63,681 nucleotides of DNA, taken from positions 1-63,681 of the forward strand of contig JAJRUG010000173.1 of NCBI GenBank assembly GCA_024277915.1, in the 5' to 3' direction. Below are positions 25,779 through 34,373 of the stretch, one piece after another. The notes under the pieces are model-generated. The model was given only the letters and a program-made list of their open reading frames with translations, was not told the DNA's origin and searched no databases. Position numbers and translations under genes: made by a program. Origin of the DNA: Gammaproteobacteria bacterium. GTDB taxonomy: Bacteria > Pseudomonadota > Gammaproteobacteria > Steroidobacterales > GCA-2729495. Numbering within the stretch: position 1 is the stretch's first letter; each line of letters opens with the position of its first letter.

Positions 25779-26630
25779 ATGCGTGAGCGGCAGCGTTCAT
25801 ATGGACTCCAGACACCAGGCACAAGGGGTGTGCCTGGAATGAAAAGATACGGCATGGTCATCGACCTGAGGAAATGCATTGGGTGCATGTCCTGTGTGGT
25901 CGCCTGTAAAGCGGAGTTCGGCGTTCCCATGGGTGTCTGGCGGACATGGGTGAAGGTGGCCGATAAAGGAACTTACCCGAATACAAAGCGGATTTTCATG
26001 CCGCGTATGTGCAACCACTGCGACTATCCGGTCTGTGTGCGCAACTGCCCTACTCAAGCCACGTACAAGCACAAGGATGGCTTCGTCCTGCAGCGATATA
26101 ACCGATGCATCGGCTGCCGCACCTGTATGGTTGCCTGTCCGTATAACGCCAGGCACCTTATTCCTGCAAAGCGGACTGACAAGAACCTTCCCAAACTGGT
26201 GGTGGACAAGTGCACCCTCTGTATCCACCGGGTAAAAAAGGGACTCGTCCCTGCCTGTGTTCAGGCCTGTGTGGGAGGAGCGCGGATCTTTGGTGATATG
26301 AATGACCCCAATAGTGAAGTAGCTCAGTTGGCTACCAGGGAGACGCTGACGGTACTGAAGCCTGAACTGGGCACCAGCCCGTCCGTATCCTACATCGGCG
26401 GTGATTGGGAGATCATGGATGAGTCCCACAGCTATTTGAACCGGACCACCCAGCTCCGGGAGGAATTCAACACCTACAAGAGGAACCACGAAGGGGATGC
26501 GTTCGGCGATATTGTGGAGGGTGAATCGACGATGCGCCAGGTCAGCAGAAATTTCGGTGGATTCCTGCGCTCGATACCGCATAAAGCGAAAGAAGTATTT
26601 GACGCTTACGTGAATCTTTACTTGAGGTAG
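25779..26630 (+). CDS. Four-cluster Fe-S subunit of a Psr/Srd-like complex
   Basis: 283 residues. Four complete Cys groups: CIGCMSCVVACK, CNHCDYPVCVRNCP, CIGCRTCMVACPY and CTLCIHRVKKGLVPACVQAC, all able to carry [4Fe-4S]. This is the DmsB/PsrB/NrfC-type pattern, unlike the Nar/Pcr betas upstream. Start uncertain: ATG 25779 has AGGGA about 9 bp before it. ATG 25839 gives a more usual N-terminus (MKRYGMVIDLRKC) and is preceded by a perfect 8-bp hairpin whose loop contains AAGGGG. A C-terminal extension of about 75 residues follows the last cluster. Next genes encode the membrane anchor and catalytic subunit. Confidence 0.87.
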   Translation: MRERQRSYGLQTPGTRGVPGMKRYGMVIDLRKCIGCMSCVVACKAEFGVPMGVWRTWVKVADKGTYPNTKRIFMPRMCNHCDYPVCVRNCPTQATYKHKDGFVLQRYNRCIGCRTCMVACPYNARHLIPAKRTDKNLPKLVVDKCTLCIHRVKKGLVPACVQACVGGARIFGDMNDPNSEVAQLATRETLTVLKPELGTSPSVSYIGGDWEIMDESHSYLNRTTQLREEFNTYKRNHEGDAFGDIVEGESTMRQVSRNFGGFLRSIPHKAKEVFDAYVNLYLR

Positions 26631-26647
26631 AGGGGCGCACGCAGGTA

Positions 26648-27568
26648 ATGAATGAGAGTGTAATCATTTCCAATGTCTTCCACCATGTCGCCTGGGGAAC
26701 GACTATTTCCGTCTATTTCTGGCTGGTGGGAGCGAGTGCCGGGGCATATGTTATCGCGAGTCTTGGTTGGGTTTTCGGCGTCGAGCGCTACAAACAGCTG
26801 GCCCTGCCGGCAACGGGGATGGCGATCATCCTGCTGATGCTGGTTCCCGTCCTGCTGGTATGGGATCTGGGCCAGCCATTGCGTTTTATCTACCTGATGC
26901 TGCCCAGTTACTGGCATGCCACCGGACCCATGTCCTGGGGTTCGGTGCTGATCATGATCTACCCGATCACGATGATGTTCTACGGCTATTCTGTGATAAA
27001 GGAAAACAAGCGGTGGGCCAAGATGATCGGTGGCCTGTGCGTCTTTCTGGCTGTGGCGGTCGAGTTGTATACCGGCGTGGTCATGGAGTTCAATCCGGGA
27101 CGATCCCTGAACCATACTGCTCTTGCGCCACTGCTGTTTCTGACCGGTGCATTCATATCCGGTGTTGCGGTGCTGGTGCTGTGGGTGTGGATCCGGAATA
27201 TGATCGTTTCTGCTATAAGCCGGGCCGAAAAGCGGGTTGACTGGTCACTGATGGAAGAACTGGCTCAATACATGATGTACGGCCTGATCTTTGATGCTTT
27301 CCTGTTATTTCTGGAATTCATGCAGAGCGTATACGGTAATCAGGATGAGGTCATGGCACATGAGGAGGTATTGCTGGGGGTATTCCGCTTTTCCTACCTG
27401 TGGCTTGAGATCGTTATCGGCCTGCTCATCCCGATTATTATTCTTGTATCACCCCTTAAAAGAACCAGGTTTGGAATTGTCATCGCCTGCATCATGGTTG
27501 GCGCCGGTGTCTACGGCATGAGGATCTGGTGGGTTATGGGCGGCCAGTATCTGCAGACATTCTATTGA
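26648..27568 (+). CDS. NrfD/PsrC-family membrane anchor subunit
   Basis: 306 residues with about eight transmembrane helices. Family features: VFHHVAWGTTISVYFWLVGASAGAYV-like start (about 10-35), DLGQPLRF (about 77-84) and GPMSWGS (about 95-101), all typical of NrfD/PsrC proteins that bind quinol or quinone. Links the quinone pool to the Fe-S subunit on the periplasmic side. Lies 18 bp after the Fe-S gene and 14 bp before the molybdenum subunit, giving the order B-C-A; this is the order I recall for selenate reductase srdBCA, while psr/phs operons run A-B-C. Confidence 0.88.
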   Translation: MNESVIISNVFHHVAWGTTISVYFWLVGASAGAYVIASLGWVFGVERYKQLALPATGMAIILLMLVPVLLVWDLGQPLRFIYLMLPSYWHATGPMSWGSVLIMIYPITMMFYGYSVIKENKRWAKMIGGLCVFLAVAVELYTGVVMEFNPGRSLNHTALAPLLFLTGAFISGVAVLVLWVWIRNMIVSAISRAEKRVDWSLMEELAQYMMYGLIFDAFLLFLEFMQSVYGNQDEVMAHEEVLLGVFRFSYLWLEIVIGLLIPIIILVSPLKRTRFGIVIACIMVGAGVYGMRIWWVMGGQYLQTFY

Positions 27569-27581
27569 GGAGAGTCGAATA

Positions 27582-29939
27582 ATGGCAGATATTGACAGAC
27601 GAAAATTCATGAAGCTCGGCGCGGCGGCTTCCGTGGCCTGTCCCGTATTGCTCAATGCCATGGAACTCGATCTCGGTGGCCAGGACTTTCACCAGATAAG
27701 AACTTTCCATCCGCGGCGGAGGAAACCCTATCTGTGTACTCTCTGCCCCTATTTCGACGGTGGTTTTACCTATGCCGAAGACGGAGAGATCAAGAAGACC
27801 GAAGGCAACCCGGATCATATCGCCACGAGAGGTAAATTCTGCGCCAAGGGGATGGCGTCTTTTTTCAGTGCCACCGATCCGGACCGGATACTCGCCCCGC
27901 TAAAACGGGTTGGTGCGCGTGGCTCCGGGCAGTGGCAGGAAATCAGTTGGGATGAAGCTATTGCCGAAGTGGCGGGCAGGGTGCGGGATGCATTGACCGA
28001 TGTTGATAGCATCTACCTCAACGAGGGTGGCTTCAAGGATGGAGGCACTGTCCGGTTCATGGATACCATAGGCTCTAAATCGGTCATCCGCAGCCGCCTG
28101 CCTTCCATCGGTACCGCCCCCAAGCAGGCAGTACTTGAGCAGGTATTGGGCTTCAAGACGGTTCTCCCCGATTTCGAGCACACGAAATATGTGCTTAATT
28201 TTGGCGCCAATATTATGGAGACCGCACTGCCACTGGCACAACGGCTGACCGACGGTATCGTCAACAACCGACTGAAGCTGGTGACGTTCGATGTGCGCAT
28301 GTCGAATACTGCCGGCCGGAGTGACGAGTGGTTCCCCGTATTCCCCGGCAGCGATGGCATCATTGCCCTGGCGATGGCCAACATTATCATGCAGAAGGGG
28401 TTGGCAGACCCGGATTTCATTGATACCTGGACCAACTATTCCAGCGAGCAACTGGCGGTGGATCTGGAGAAATTCACCCCCGAACAGGCGGAAAAAGCCA
28501 GTGGGGTTCCGGCGAAGACCATCAGGAAAATTGCGCTCGAATTTGCGAGGTCAAAACAGGCAACGGTTGTCAGTCAAAACGGTATCAGCTGGCATCGCAA
28601 CGGAATTGATACAGAGATGGCCTGTTTGCTCCTTGCTGTGATCACCGGGAATATTGATACGGCAGGAGGTTGTTGCCTGCCGCGCCAGTTTAATGTCGCC
28701 ACACCACAGCCGGTGCCGGCTCCGACGGGAAGCACCTCGAAGCGGTTGAATCCGGTCTTTCCCTTTGAGGTAAAGGATGGTCTCCACCGGGTTCAGGTGT
28801 TCTTCAACCATATGAGCAACCCCGCTTACTCTTCCCCGGCTGCAAGTTATTGGCGAGAGGTTCTGAAGGATCCGGAGCTGATTCCATATTTTGTCGATTT
28901 CAGTCCCTTCATGAGTGAGACTGCGGAGCTGGCCGATATCATTCTCCCTGATGTCGTGGATGTGGAGCGCCACGATGTGGGCAGCAGCCCGACCGCCCTT
29001 TGGCCGTGGGTCAGCATGAGTTACCCGGAGATCGAGCCCCGGGGTATGGCGCAGGACGTGCGGATGACGCTGAAGAAGATCGTCGAAGCCATCGATCCGG
29101 ATGGCAGCCGGGGAATGAGGCAGTACTGGGCATTCTCCGATACCAGGCAATCGGTCAAGCAGGCGGTCGATGCAACGCCCGGGATGAGCAAGAGAAGCTA
29201 CAAGAAAATGAGATCCAGGGGCACCTGGCCGCAATACGGCAAGATCGATCCGGCGACAAGGCAGATTATTAACAACGGGGAGCCGGTTGAGGCCGAATAC
29301 CATACCTATAATCCAGCAGGCTTTCCTACCCCCTCCGGGAAGATCGAGATTCAAACGCTGGCCTGGAGCGCGAACCCGGCCCATGGTGATCTGAAACCGA
29401 ATGAGTTCGTGTTGACTACCTTCAAAGTCGCCTGTCAGAGTCTTTCCCTGACATCCAACCTGAAATATCTTTCGGAACTGTGGCATTCTAATCCGCTCTG
29501 GATTAACAGGGGTGTGGCCCGGAAGTCCGGAATTGGCGACGGCGATCTGGTGCGGGTTACCAGCGAAGTGGGCCATATGGTCACCAGGGCATGGCTAACC
29601 GAAGGCATCCATCCGCAGACAATCGGTATCAGCACCTCGGTGGGTCGTACCGCCTACGGTCGTGTGGCCCTCGCCGATCCCCATGCGCACGCCTCTTTCG
29701 CCCGCAAGGAGCAAGAGGATCCGGATATCGATCACAACCTCTGGTGGCGGGATGGAGGAGTCAGTGCCAACGATATCATCCCCATTTTCATTGATCCGGA
29801 AACCGGTGCGCAGGTCTGGAATGATACCGTGGTAACGGTCTCCCCGGCCGAATCAGGTGACAGCTACGGCGATATCAGCGTGGACAACACCATGCACTTC
29901 GCCATTTACAAAAAATTGTACGGAGGAAACGCAGCTTGA
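27582..29939 (+). CDS. Molybdopterin oxidoreductase, Psr/Phs/Arr-like catalytic subunit with altered ligands
   Basis: 785 residues, GAGGAG before the ATG. Tat signal DRRKFMKLGAAASVACPVLL. Overall plan and size fit the polysulfide/thiosulfate/arsenate/selenate branch of the DMSO reductase family. The FS0 site reads Cys52-x2-Cys55-x3-Asp59-x27-Cys87: the third Cys is Asp. At the molybdenum-ligand region (about 160-190; RFMDTIGSKSVIRSRLPSIG) there is no Cys; Ser175 is the best candidate ligand, whereas Psr/Phs/Arr enzymes use Cys. Both changes are read directly from the sequence. The substrate cannot be assigned. The gene is coupled to a pentaheme cytochrome through an overlapping TTGA. Confidence 0.85.
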   Translation: MADIDRRKFMKLGAAASVACPVLLNAMELDLGGQDFHQIRTFHPRRRKPYLCTLCPYFDGGFTYAEDGEIKKTEGNPDHIATRGKFCAKGMASFFSATDPDRILAPLKRVGARGSGQWQEISWDEAIAEVAGRVRDALTDVDSIYLNEGGFKDGGTVRFMDTIGSKSVIRSRLPSIGTAPKQAVLEQVLGFKTVLPDFEHTKYVLNFGANIMETALPLAQRLTDGIVNNRLKLVTFDVRMSNTAGRSDEWFPVFPGSDGIIALAMANIIMQKGLADPDFIDTWTNYSSEQLAVDLEKFTPEQAEKASGVPAKTIRKIALEFARSKQATVVSQNGISWHRNGIDTEMACLLLAVITGNIDTAGGCCLPRQFNVATPQPVPAPTGSTSKRLNPVFPFEVKDGLHRVQVFFNHMSNPAYSSPAASYWREVLKDPELIPYFVDFSPFMSETAELADIILPDVVDVERHDVGSSPTALWPWVSMSYPEIEPRGMAQDVRMTLKKIVEAIDPDGSRGMRQYWAFSDTRQSVKQAVDATPGMSKRSYKKMRSRGTWPQYGKIDPATRQIINNGEPVEAEYHTYNPAGFPTPSGKIEIQTLAWSANPAHGDLKPNEFVLTTFKVACQSLSLTSNLKYLSELWHSNPLWINRGVARKSGIGDGDLVRVTSEVGHMVTRAWLTEGIHPQTIGISTSVGRTAYGRVALADPHAHASFARKEQEDPDIDHNLWWRDGGVSANDIIPIFIDPETGAQVWNDTVVTVSPAESGDSYGDISVDNTMHFAIYKKLYGGNAA

Positions 29940-30628
29940 AACTTCCTGGTTTCCTGGCGTCTGCATCAGGGCGTGTCATTACCGCTATTGTGGCATCAGG
30001 CCTGCTTCTTGCCATTGCGACACTGAGTTGGACCCATAGCCGGTTTACGCGGAATAATGTTTGTACGACCTGCCACGAGATATTCGTTGACTATGAAGAG
30101 TACAAACAAACGAGCGTACTGAGCGAATCCATAGAAGACTACAAGCCGACCAGAGAGATCGATACCGGGCATTTCAATATGACTGTGGGCTGTGCCGAGT
30201 GCCATGCCTATCCATACGAGGAGTATCGTGAATCACCTCATTACGATAATGAAAGAGGTGTCAAAACCGGGTGTATGGGTTGTCACAACCCACATAGTGT
30301 CTGGCAGTTTCTTGTCTGGAAGTTTTTTTATATCAATGAGGGAGCCTTCGGGGAAAGTCCATTCCATGTTATCTCAAGCAGCCTGCGTGATATGCCCGCA
30401 ATGGATGATTTGCGCCCCGCACTGGCGAAGGTGGTACGAAATCAGATGCTTGAGGAGGACAGTGCCAAATGCAAGGTCTGTCACAAGACCGGTAGCGAAT
30501 GGTATAAGAAAATAAAAAGTCACCAGAAAACAGAGAAAACCTGTATCCGGTGCCATTACAACCTTGTTCATGAGGAGGTGAAATGGTCCGAGCCGGCATC
30601 GGAGCCGGCAGCTGGAGGAACGGATTAG
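29936..30628 (+). CDS. NapC/NirT-like pentaheme cytochrome c
   Basis: 230 residues, start TTG 29936 overlapping the preceding stop (TTGA), with GGAGGA at 29921-29926. One N-terminal transmembrane helix (about 12-32), then five heme motifs: CTTCHE, CAECH, CMGCH, CKVCH and CIRCH. NapC and NirT proteins have four, so an extra heme is present. Likely a membrane-bound quinol-oxidising or relay cytochrome for the molybdenum complex, NirS or both. The complex already has an NrfD anchor, so two quinone-facing subunits in one operon is unusual. The 3' end overlaps the convergent ABM gene by 4 bp. Confidence 0.85.
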   Translation: MKLPGFLASASGRVITAIVASGLLLAIATLSWTHSRFTRNNVCTTCHEIFVDYEEYKQTSVLSESIEDYKPTREIDTGHFNMTVGCAECHAYPYEEYRESPHYDNERGVKTGCMGCHNPHSVWQFLVWKFFYINEGAFGESPFHVISSSLRDMPAMDDLRPALAKVVRNQMLEEDSAKCKVCHKTGSEWYKKIKSHQKTEKTCIRCHYNLVHEEVKWSEPASEPAAGGTD

Positions 30629-30930
30629 GAAGAAGGCTTGATGAGCCGGATATTCTGACTCGCAAAATGGGTCGGCTTGTTTTCAAGCATGTCCGAGGCG
30701 GCATCCAGCGCCTGTCTGAAGATGTCTGATCGAATGAAGTCACCAAACTCTGCCTTGGTTTTCCAGTTTGAGTAAATCATCATTGAGTTTGGTTTCGCAA
30801 CATCTGAGAAAAGTCTTGTCTCAATGTGACCTTCGCAACCCTGCATCACTTCGATGAGTTGCCGTGTAGCTTCCTGAAATTCTTCGATGCGTCCAATCTT
30901 GACATCGTAGTTGAGACCGAATGTCTGCAT
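30625..30930 (-). CDS. Antibiotic biosynthesis monooxygenase (ABM)-domain protein
   Basis: 101 residues, cytosolic. A ferredoxin-like alpha/beta fold with the usual pattern of the ABM family: VKIGRIEEFQEATRQLIEVMQGCEGHIETRLF, then an IYSNWKTKAEFGDFI-type strand and helix. Members include monooxygenases, heme-degrading enzymes and proteins of unknown role. Convergent with the pentaheme cytochrome gene. No specific function proposed. Confidence 0.7.
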   Translation of the reverse strand: MQTFGLNYDVKIGRIEEFQEATRQLIEVMQGCEGHIETRLFSDVAKPNSMMIYSNWKTKAEFGDFIRSDIFRQALDAASDMLENKPTHFASQNIRLIKPSS

Positions 30931-31039
30931 GTTTGCTTCTCCTGCGATACGCCAAGGTATTGAATAACCGCTATTATACTGGCTTCAGAGTCATCATGTT
31001 GCACTCCATGCAATATGGATCATATGACAGGAGGTATCT

Positions 31040-31516
31040 ATGGAGGTAGTTGCTTTTGCCCGTATTGCACATGTGTTAAGCGTGGTGCTTTGGATAGGTG
31101 GTGTCTGGTTTGTGACAACAATAATTATTCCGAGCGTTATCGATAGTGATTGTGACGAAGAGAGTGTGAAGCTGTTTGAGCGTATTGAAGTCCGTTTTTC
31201 CTGGCAGGCCAAAGCAGTTACTTTGGTGACAGGTCTCTCGGGGTTCTACATGTTGTATGCAGCAGATTCATGGGCTTTGTTTCTTGATGCAGGTTACTGG
31301 TGGTTTTATGGTATGTTGCTGGTCTGGTTTGTATTCACCCTCTTGTTGTTTGTGCTTGAACCATTGTTTCTGCACCGGTGGTTCAACAAAGCTGTGGTCC
31401 GCGCACCACGAGCAACTTTCCGGAGAATGCACCGGCTTCACCAGGGTATCCTGATGCTAAGTCTGGTCACTATTGCGGGGGCCGTTGCCGGAAGTCATGG
31501 ATGGTTTTGGCCCTGA
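31040..31516 (+). CDS. Four-span membrane protein (CopD-like)
   Basis: 158 residues with four hydrophobic spans. The first (ARIAHVLSVVLWIGGVWFV) carries His and Trp-Gly-Gly as in CopD-type or related heme/copper membrane proteins; the last contains RRMHRLHQG. AGGAGG lies 7 bp before the ATG. The His residues could bind heme or copper; function unknown. It is followed closely by a ferredoxin gene. Confidence 0.6.
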   Translation: MEVVAFARIAHVLSVVLWIGGVWFVTTIIIPSVIDSDCDEESVKLFERIEVRFSWQAKAVTLVTGLSGFYMLYAADSWALFLDAGYWWFYGMLLVWFVFTLLLFVLEPLFLHRWFNKAVVRAPRATFRRMHRLHQGILMLSLVTIAGAVAGSHGWFWP

Positions 31517-31555
31517 AGCAACTTTGAAACCGGATCTGATAATACGAGCATATCA

Positions 31556-31879
31556 ATGCCTTTTGTCGTTATTGAAAACTGTATTAACTGCAAACACACG
31601 GATTGTGCAGACATCTGTCCGGTGGATGCCTTTTACGAAGGCACCAATTTTTTGGTGATCAATCCCCGGGAGTGTATTGATTGTGCACTCTGCAGGCCGG
31701 AATGCCCGGCAGACGCTATCATGGAAGCAAGGGATGTTCCTGAGGATCAGCGGGTGTTTATCCGGCTGAACGCTGAGCTGGCCGCTATCTGGCCCAATAT
31801 CTCGGAAAAAAAATCACCGCCGCCCGATTTTGAGGAATGGGACGGGGTGCCGGATAAACTGAAGTTGCTGGAACGTTAG
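31556..31879 (+). CDS. fdxA: Seven-iron ferredoxin
   Basis: 107 residues, cytosolic. The N-terminal half has [18 protein letters not shown] (3Fe-4S type spacing) and [16 protein letters not shown] (4Fe-4S), followed by the C-terminal extension typical of FdxA of gammaproteobacteria and Azotobacter ([23 protein letters not shown]). Small electron carrier; its partner is unknown. Confidence 0.92.
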   Translation: MPFVVIENCINCKHTDCADICPVDAFYEGTNFLVINPRECIDCALCRPECPADAIMEARDVPEDQRVFIRLNAELAAIWPNISEKKSPPPDFEEWDGVPDKLKLLER

Positions 31880-31887
31880 GTTTTCTA

Positions 31888-32376
31888 TCAGATAAAAGCT
31901 TTTCTTGATCTTTCCACGCCATGGAGGAGGATGAGCACAATAAGCAATATAGCTGCCTGTCCATGTAAATCGAGGAATATGCTATGTAAACGTTCATTGG
32001 CAACAGCAAGAGCTGAATAGTTGATGAAACCAAATGCACGAACCTCATAGTTGATATAGGCTGCCTGCACTACGCCAATCACCGGCTGGATCAATAGCAA
32101 TGGGTAGAGAATCCATTGAAGAAGCATAGTGGGTCTTTTATACCATCCTGGCGGTGTATAGAGTTTGCGGGTTTTTCGCCACCACCAGCGAAACACCATC
32201 AAGAGAAATATTGTGGTTCCTATCCCTGAGTGAATCATGATGAGTATCCGTTTTTGATCCAGTGGAAAGTCCCCGATTCTCCAGCCGGACAGTAAGTTGA
32301 AAGCAATAATAAAAGCTGCAATCCAGTGCAAAAACTTTGCAATTGAATAGTGGAATTTTTTCTTTGATTCGGGCAT
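31888..32376 (-). CDS. Cytochrome b561-family membrane protein
   Basis: 162 residues from ATG 32376 (AAGAGAA upstream); the longer reading overlaps the next gene and looks non-coding. Four transmembrane helices with His in FHYSIAKFLHWIAAF, MIHSGIGTT, and LHSIFLDLHGQ plus a final LHGVER, which would bind two b hemes. Matches prokaryotic cytochrome b561 (YodB/CybB-like), which oxidises quinol, often passing electrons to oxygen radicals or periplasmic partners. Convergent with fdxA. Confidence 0.83.
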   Translation of the reverse strand: MPESKKKFHYSIAKFLHWIAAFIIAFNLLSGWRIGDFPLDQKRILIMIHSGIGTTIFLLMVFRWWWRKTRKLYTPPGWYKRPTMLLQWILYPLLLIQPVIGVVQAAYINYEVRAFGFINYSALAVANERLHSIFLDLHGQAAILLIVLILLHGVERSRKAFI

Positions 32377-32423
32377 AAGATTTTCTCTTGAATTGTGGGT
32401 GGCAAATACTACTTTTGTAGTAT

Positions 32424-32717
32424 CTAACGTGGCTCTTTCCGGATTGTCCTGAGGATTTTGGAAAAACTCCATTCATTTCCTGACTTTTGATATAGCCAGA
32501 CATCTTCATAAACCTGGTTGCTGTCAGGCTTCCGGTAGTGAATATGACAATTGACATTGTCCAGGGATGTCTGTCCCGCACCGGAATTCAGGATTTTATA
32601 ATCCGGGTATTTTCTGGAAAAATCTGTTTTTATTTTATTACTGCAGGGATCCTGAATAAAAATATAGTAAAGAACTATTCCCACAGCAAGAAACAGTAAA
32701 GCATAGTATTTCGCCAT
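32424..32717 (-). CDS. Small membrane-anchored protein of unknown function
   Basis: 97 residues: one N-terminal hydrophobic segment (AKYYALLFLAVGIVLYYIFI) and a soluble part with three Cys. No family recognised. It lies 2 bp after a MORN-repeat gene on the same strand and probably shares its transcript. Confidence 0.55.
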   Translation of the reverse strand: MAKYYALLFLAVGIVLYYIFIQDPCSNKIKTDFSRKYPDYKILNSGAGQTSLDNVNCHIHYRKPDSNQVYEDVWLYQKSGNEWSFSKILRTIRKEPR

Positions 32718-32719
32718 CG

Positions 32720-33349
32720 TTAGTAGTTCCTTCTTTCTTTCAGCTGGCCATTTTCGTCGAAGTACTCCCAGAGACCATCCAGTAAACCATTTTTATAGTT
32801 TTCAGTTTTCCCCAGTTGACCGCTGTCGTAATAAAACTCCCAGGGACCATCCCGGTTCCCTTCTTTATAGTGACCTTTCATTCTTAATTGACCGTTATTG
32901 TAGAAGGCTTCCAGGGGGCCATCCAGTTTGCTGAGGCCGTCCAGTTTTCCGTGAACGTAGTTCCCTCTGGATGCCAGCTGGCCATTCAGATGGAATTTTT
33001 CGAAAGGACCTTTTTGTTCCCCCCGTTCATAAAATGATTTTTCCTGCAGTCGACCATTTTCATAGTACCTTTCGAAAATGCCATCTGGCACCCCGAATCT
33101 TGAGCTGCCCTTGACTTTTACCTGACCGTTTTCGTGGTACATCTTCCAGGCACCGTGTCGCCTTCCTTCCTTATAGTTCCCCTTAAATTCCAGTTGACCG
33201 TTTTCATAGAACATTTCCCATGGACCATCCTGCTTGCCATCTTTGTAGTCTCCTTTTGATTCCAGCTGAGCGGCCTTCGCCCGCCATATCCAGGGACCAT
33301 CTGGAAGCAAGCTTATGGCCTTGAGCAAGAGCCGGGAAAGGGGTTTCAT
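32720..33349 (-). CDS. MORN-repeat (YwqK-like) protein, copy 1
   Basis: 209 residues built mostly of 23-24-residue repeats of the type DGPWEMFYENGQLEFKGNYK (about eight). This is the MORN variant 2 pattern (G-x-W/F-x-x-Y/F-x-x-N/S-G-Q-L), which folds into a ladder of beta hairpins. A short basic N-terminal segment precedes the repeats; no clear signal peptide. Relatives are often labelled antitoxins, but nothing here supports a toxin-antitoxin pair. Function unknown. Confidence 0.8.
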   Translation of the reverse strand: MKPLSRLLLKAISLLPDGPWIWRAKAAQLESKGDYKDGKQDGPWEMFYENGQLEFKGNYKEGRRHGAWKMYHENGQVKVKGSSRFGVPDGIFERYYENGRLQEKSFYERGEQKGPFEKFHLNGQLASRGNYVHGKLDGLSKLDGPLEAFYNNGQLRMKGHYKEGNRDGPWEFYYDSGQLGKTENYKNGLLDGLWEYFDENGQLKERRNY

Positions 33350-33404
33350 AATGGGCTATTTTTTTGGCTAAGCTAAGTCTTGTCAAGTGAGTTTCTTCCT
33401 TTGC

Positions 33405-34289
33405 CTATTGCAGGACTCCATTTTCGTATAGTTCGAATGGGCCATCCAGCGAACCATTTCTGAAGGTTCCCCTGGTTTTCAGTACTCCGTTTTTTTCATA
33501 TGACTCATAGAGTCCATCATGTTTTCCATTTTTATGGTTGCTTTTTATCATCAGAATGCCGTTTTCATGGTACTCCTCGAAGAGACCCTCACGCTTGTCA
33601 TCTTTGTAATTTCCTTTGGATCTCAACTCCCCATTGTTGTGGAAGGTCTCCCAGAACCCGGTTTTCCCCCCGTTACTGTATTGCCCCCCGGACTCCAGTT
33701 GACCGTTATTATGGAATTTTTCCCACAGGCTATTTCGCTTCCCGTCTTTGAAGTGCCCCCTGCATTCCAGCTGACTATTTTCGTGGTACGACTCGTATGG
33801 GCCATCTCGCTGGTCGCCAGTATGATTTCCTTTCGATCGCAACTGACCATTTTTGTAGAAAGTTTCGAAGGGGCCGTCCCGGGTGGCATCGTTATAGTTC
33901 CCTTTGGATCTTAGCTGACCGTTGTCGTGAAAGAGTTCCCAGGAGCCATCTTTTCGCCCGGTTTTATAGGTTTGTCTTTCTCGCAATTGCCCATTTTTGT
34001 GAAACCACTCCTGAGAACCATGCAGTTCCCCAAAACTGTAGCCTCCCCTGAATTGCCAATGACCAGCTTGAGAGAGCTTCTCCCATGAGCCATTTTCTTT
34101 TCCGTCTTCGTAGCGCCCTTTTGACTCCAGTTGGCCGTTTTCGTAGTACGACTCGTATTGCCCCACTCGCTGACCATCCTTGTAGCTCCCTTTGCATTTC
34201 AATTGATGGTTTTTGTAATACAACTCGTATGGCCCATCCGGGTGGATTTTCTTTGAGAAAGTTTTCAACCATGAAAATAATCTGGCCAT
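33405..34289 (-). CDS. MORN-repeat (YwqK-like) protein, copy 2
   Basis: 294 residues, with about twelve repeats such as DGPYELYYKNHQLKCKGSYK. It is a longer tandem paralog of the gene 55 bp downstream. Many repeat units are nearly alike, so copy number may change by recombination. No catalytic domain, signal peptide or membrane span beyond the short N-terminus. Function unknown. Divergent from the Nod-like gene. Confidence 0.8.
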   Translation of the reverse strand: MARLFSWLKTFSKKIHPDGPYELYYKNHQLKCKGSYKDGQRVGQYESYYENGQLESKGRYEDGKENGSWEKLSQAGHWQFRGGYSFGELHGSQEWFHKNGQLRERQTYKTGRKDGSWELFHDNGQLRSKGNYNDATRDGPFETFYKNGQLRSKGNHTGDQRDGPYESYHENSQLECRGHFKDGKRNSLWEKFHNNGQLESGGQYSNGGKTGFWETFHNNGELRSKGNYKDDKREGLFEEYHENGILMIKSNHKNGKHDGLYESYEKNGVLKTRGTFRNGSLDGPFELYENGVLQ

Positions 34290-34373
34290 TATTCTGTTCT
34301 CTGAATCCTCTTTTCCCCGGTCATATGCTGAACGTATTTCATTAGGAACATAAAGCCTACGCGTTGGTCGTGC

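Noticed and set aside
32720-34289. Toxin-antitoxin system based on YwqK-type annotation
   Set aside because: No toxin-like partner is next to either MORN gene.
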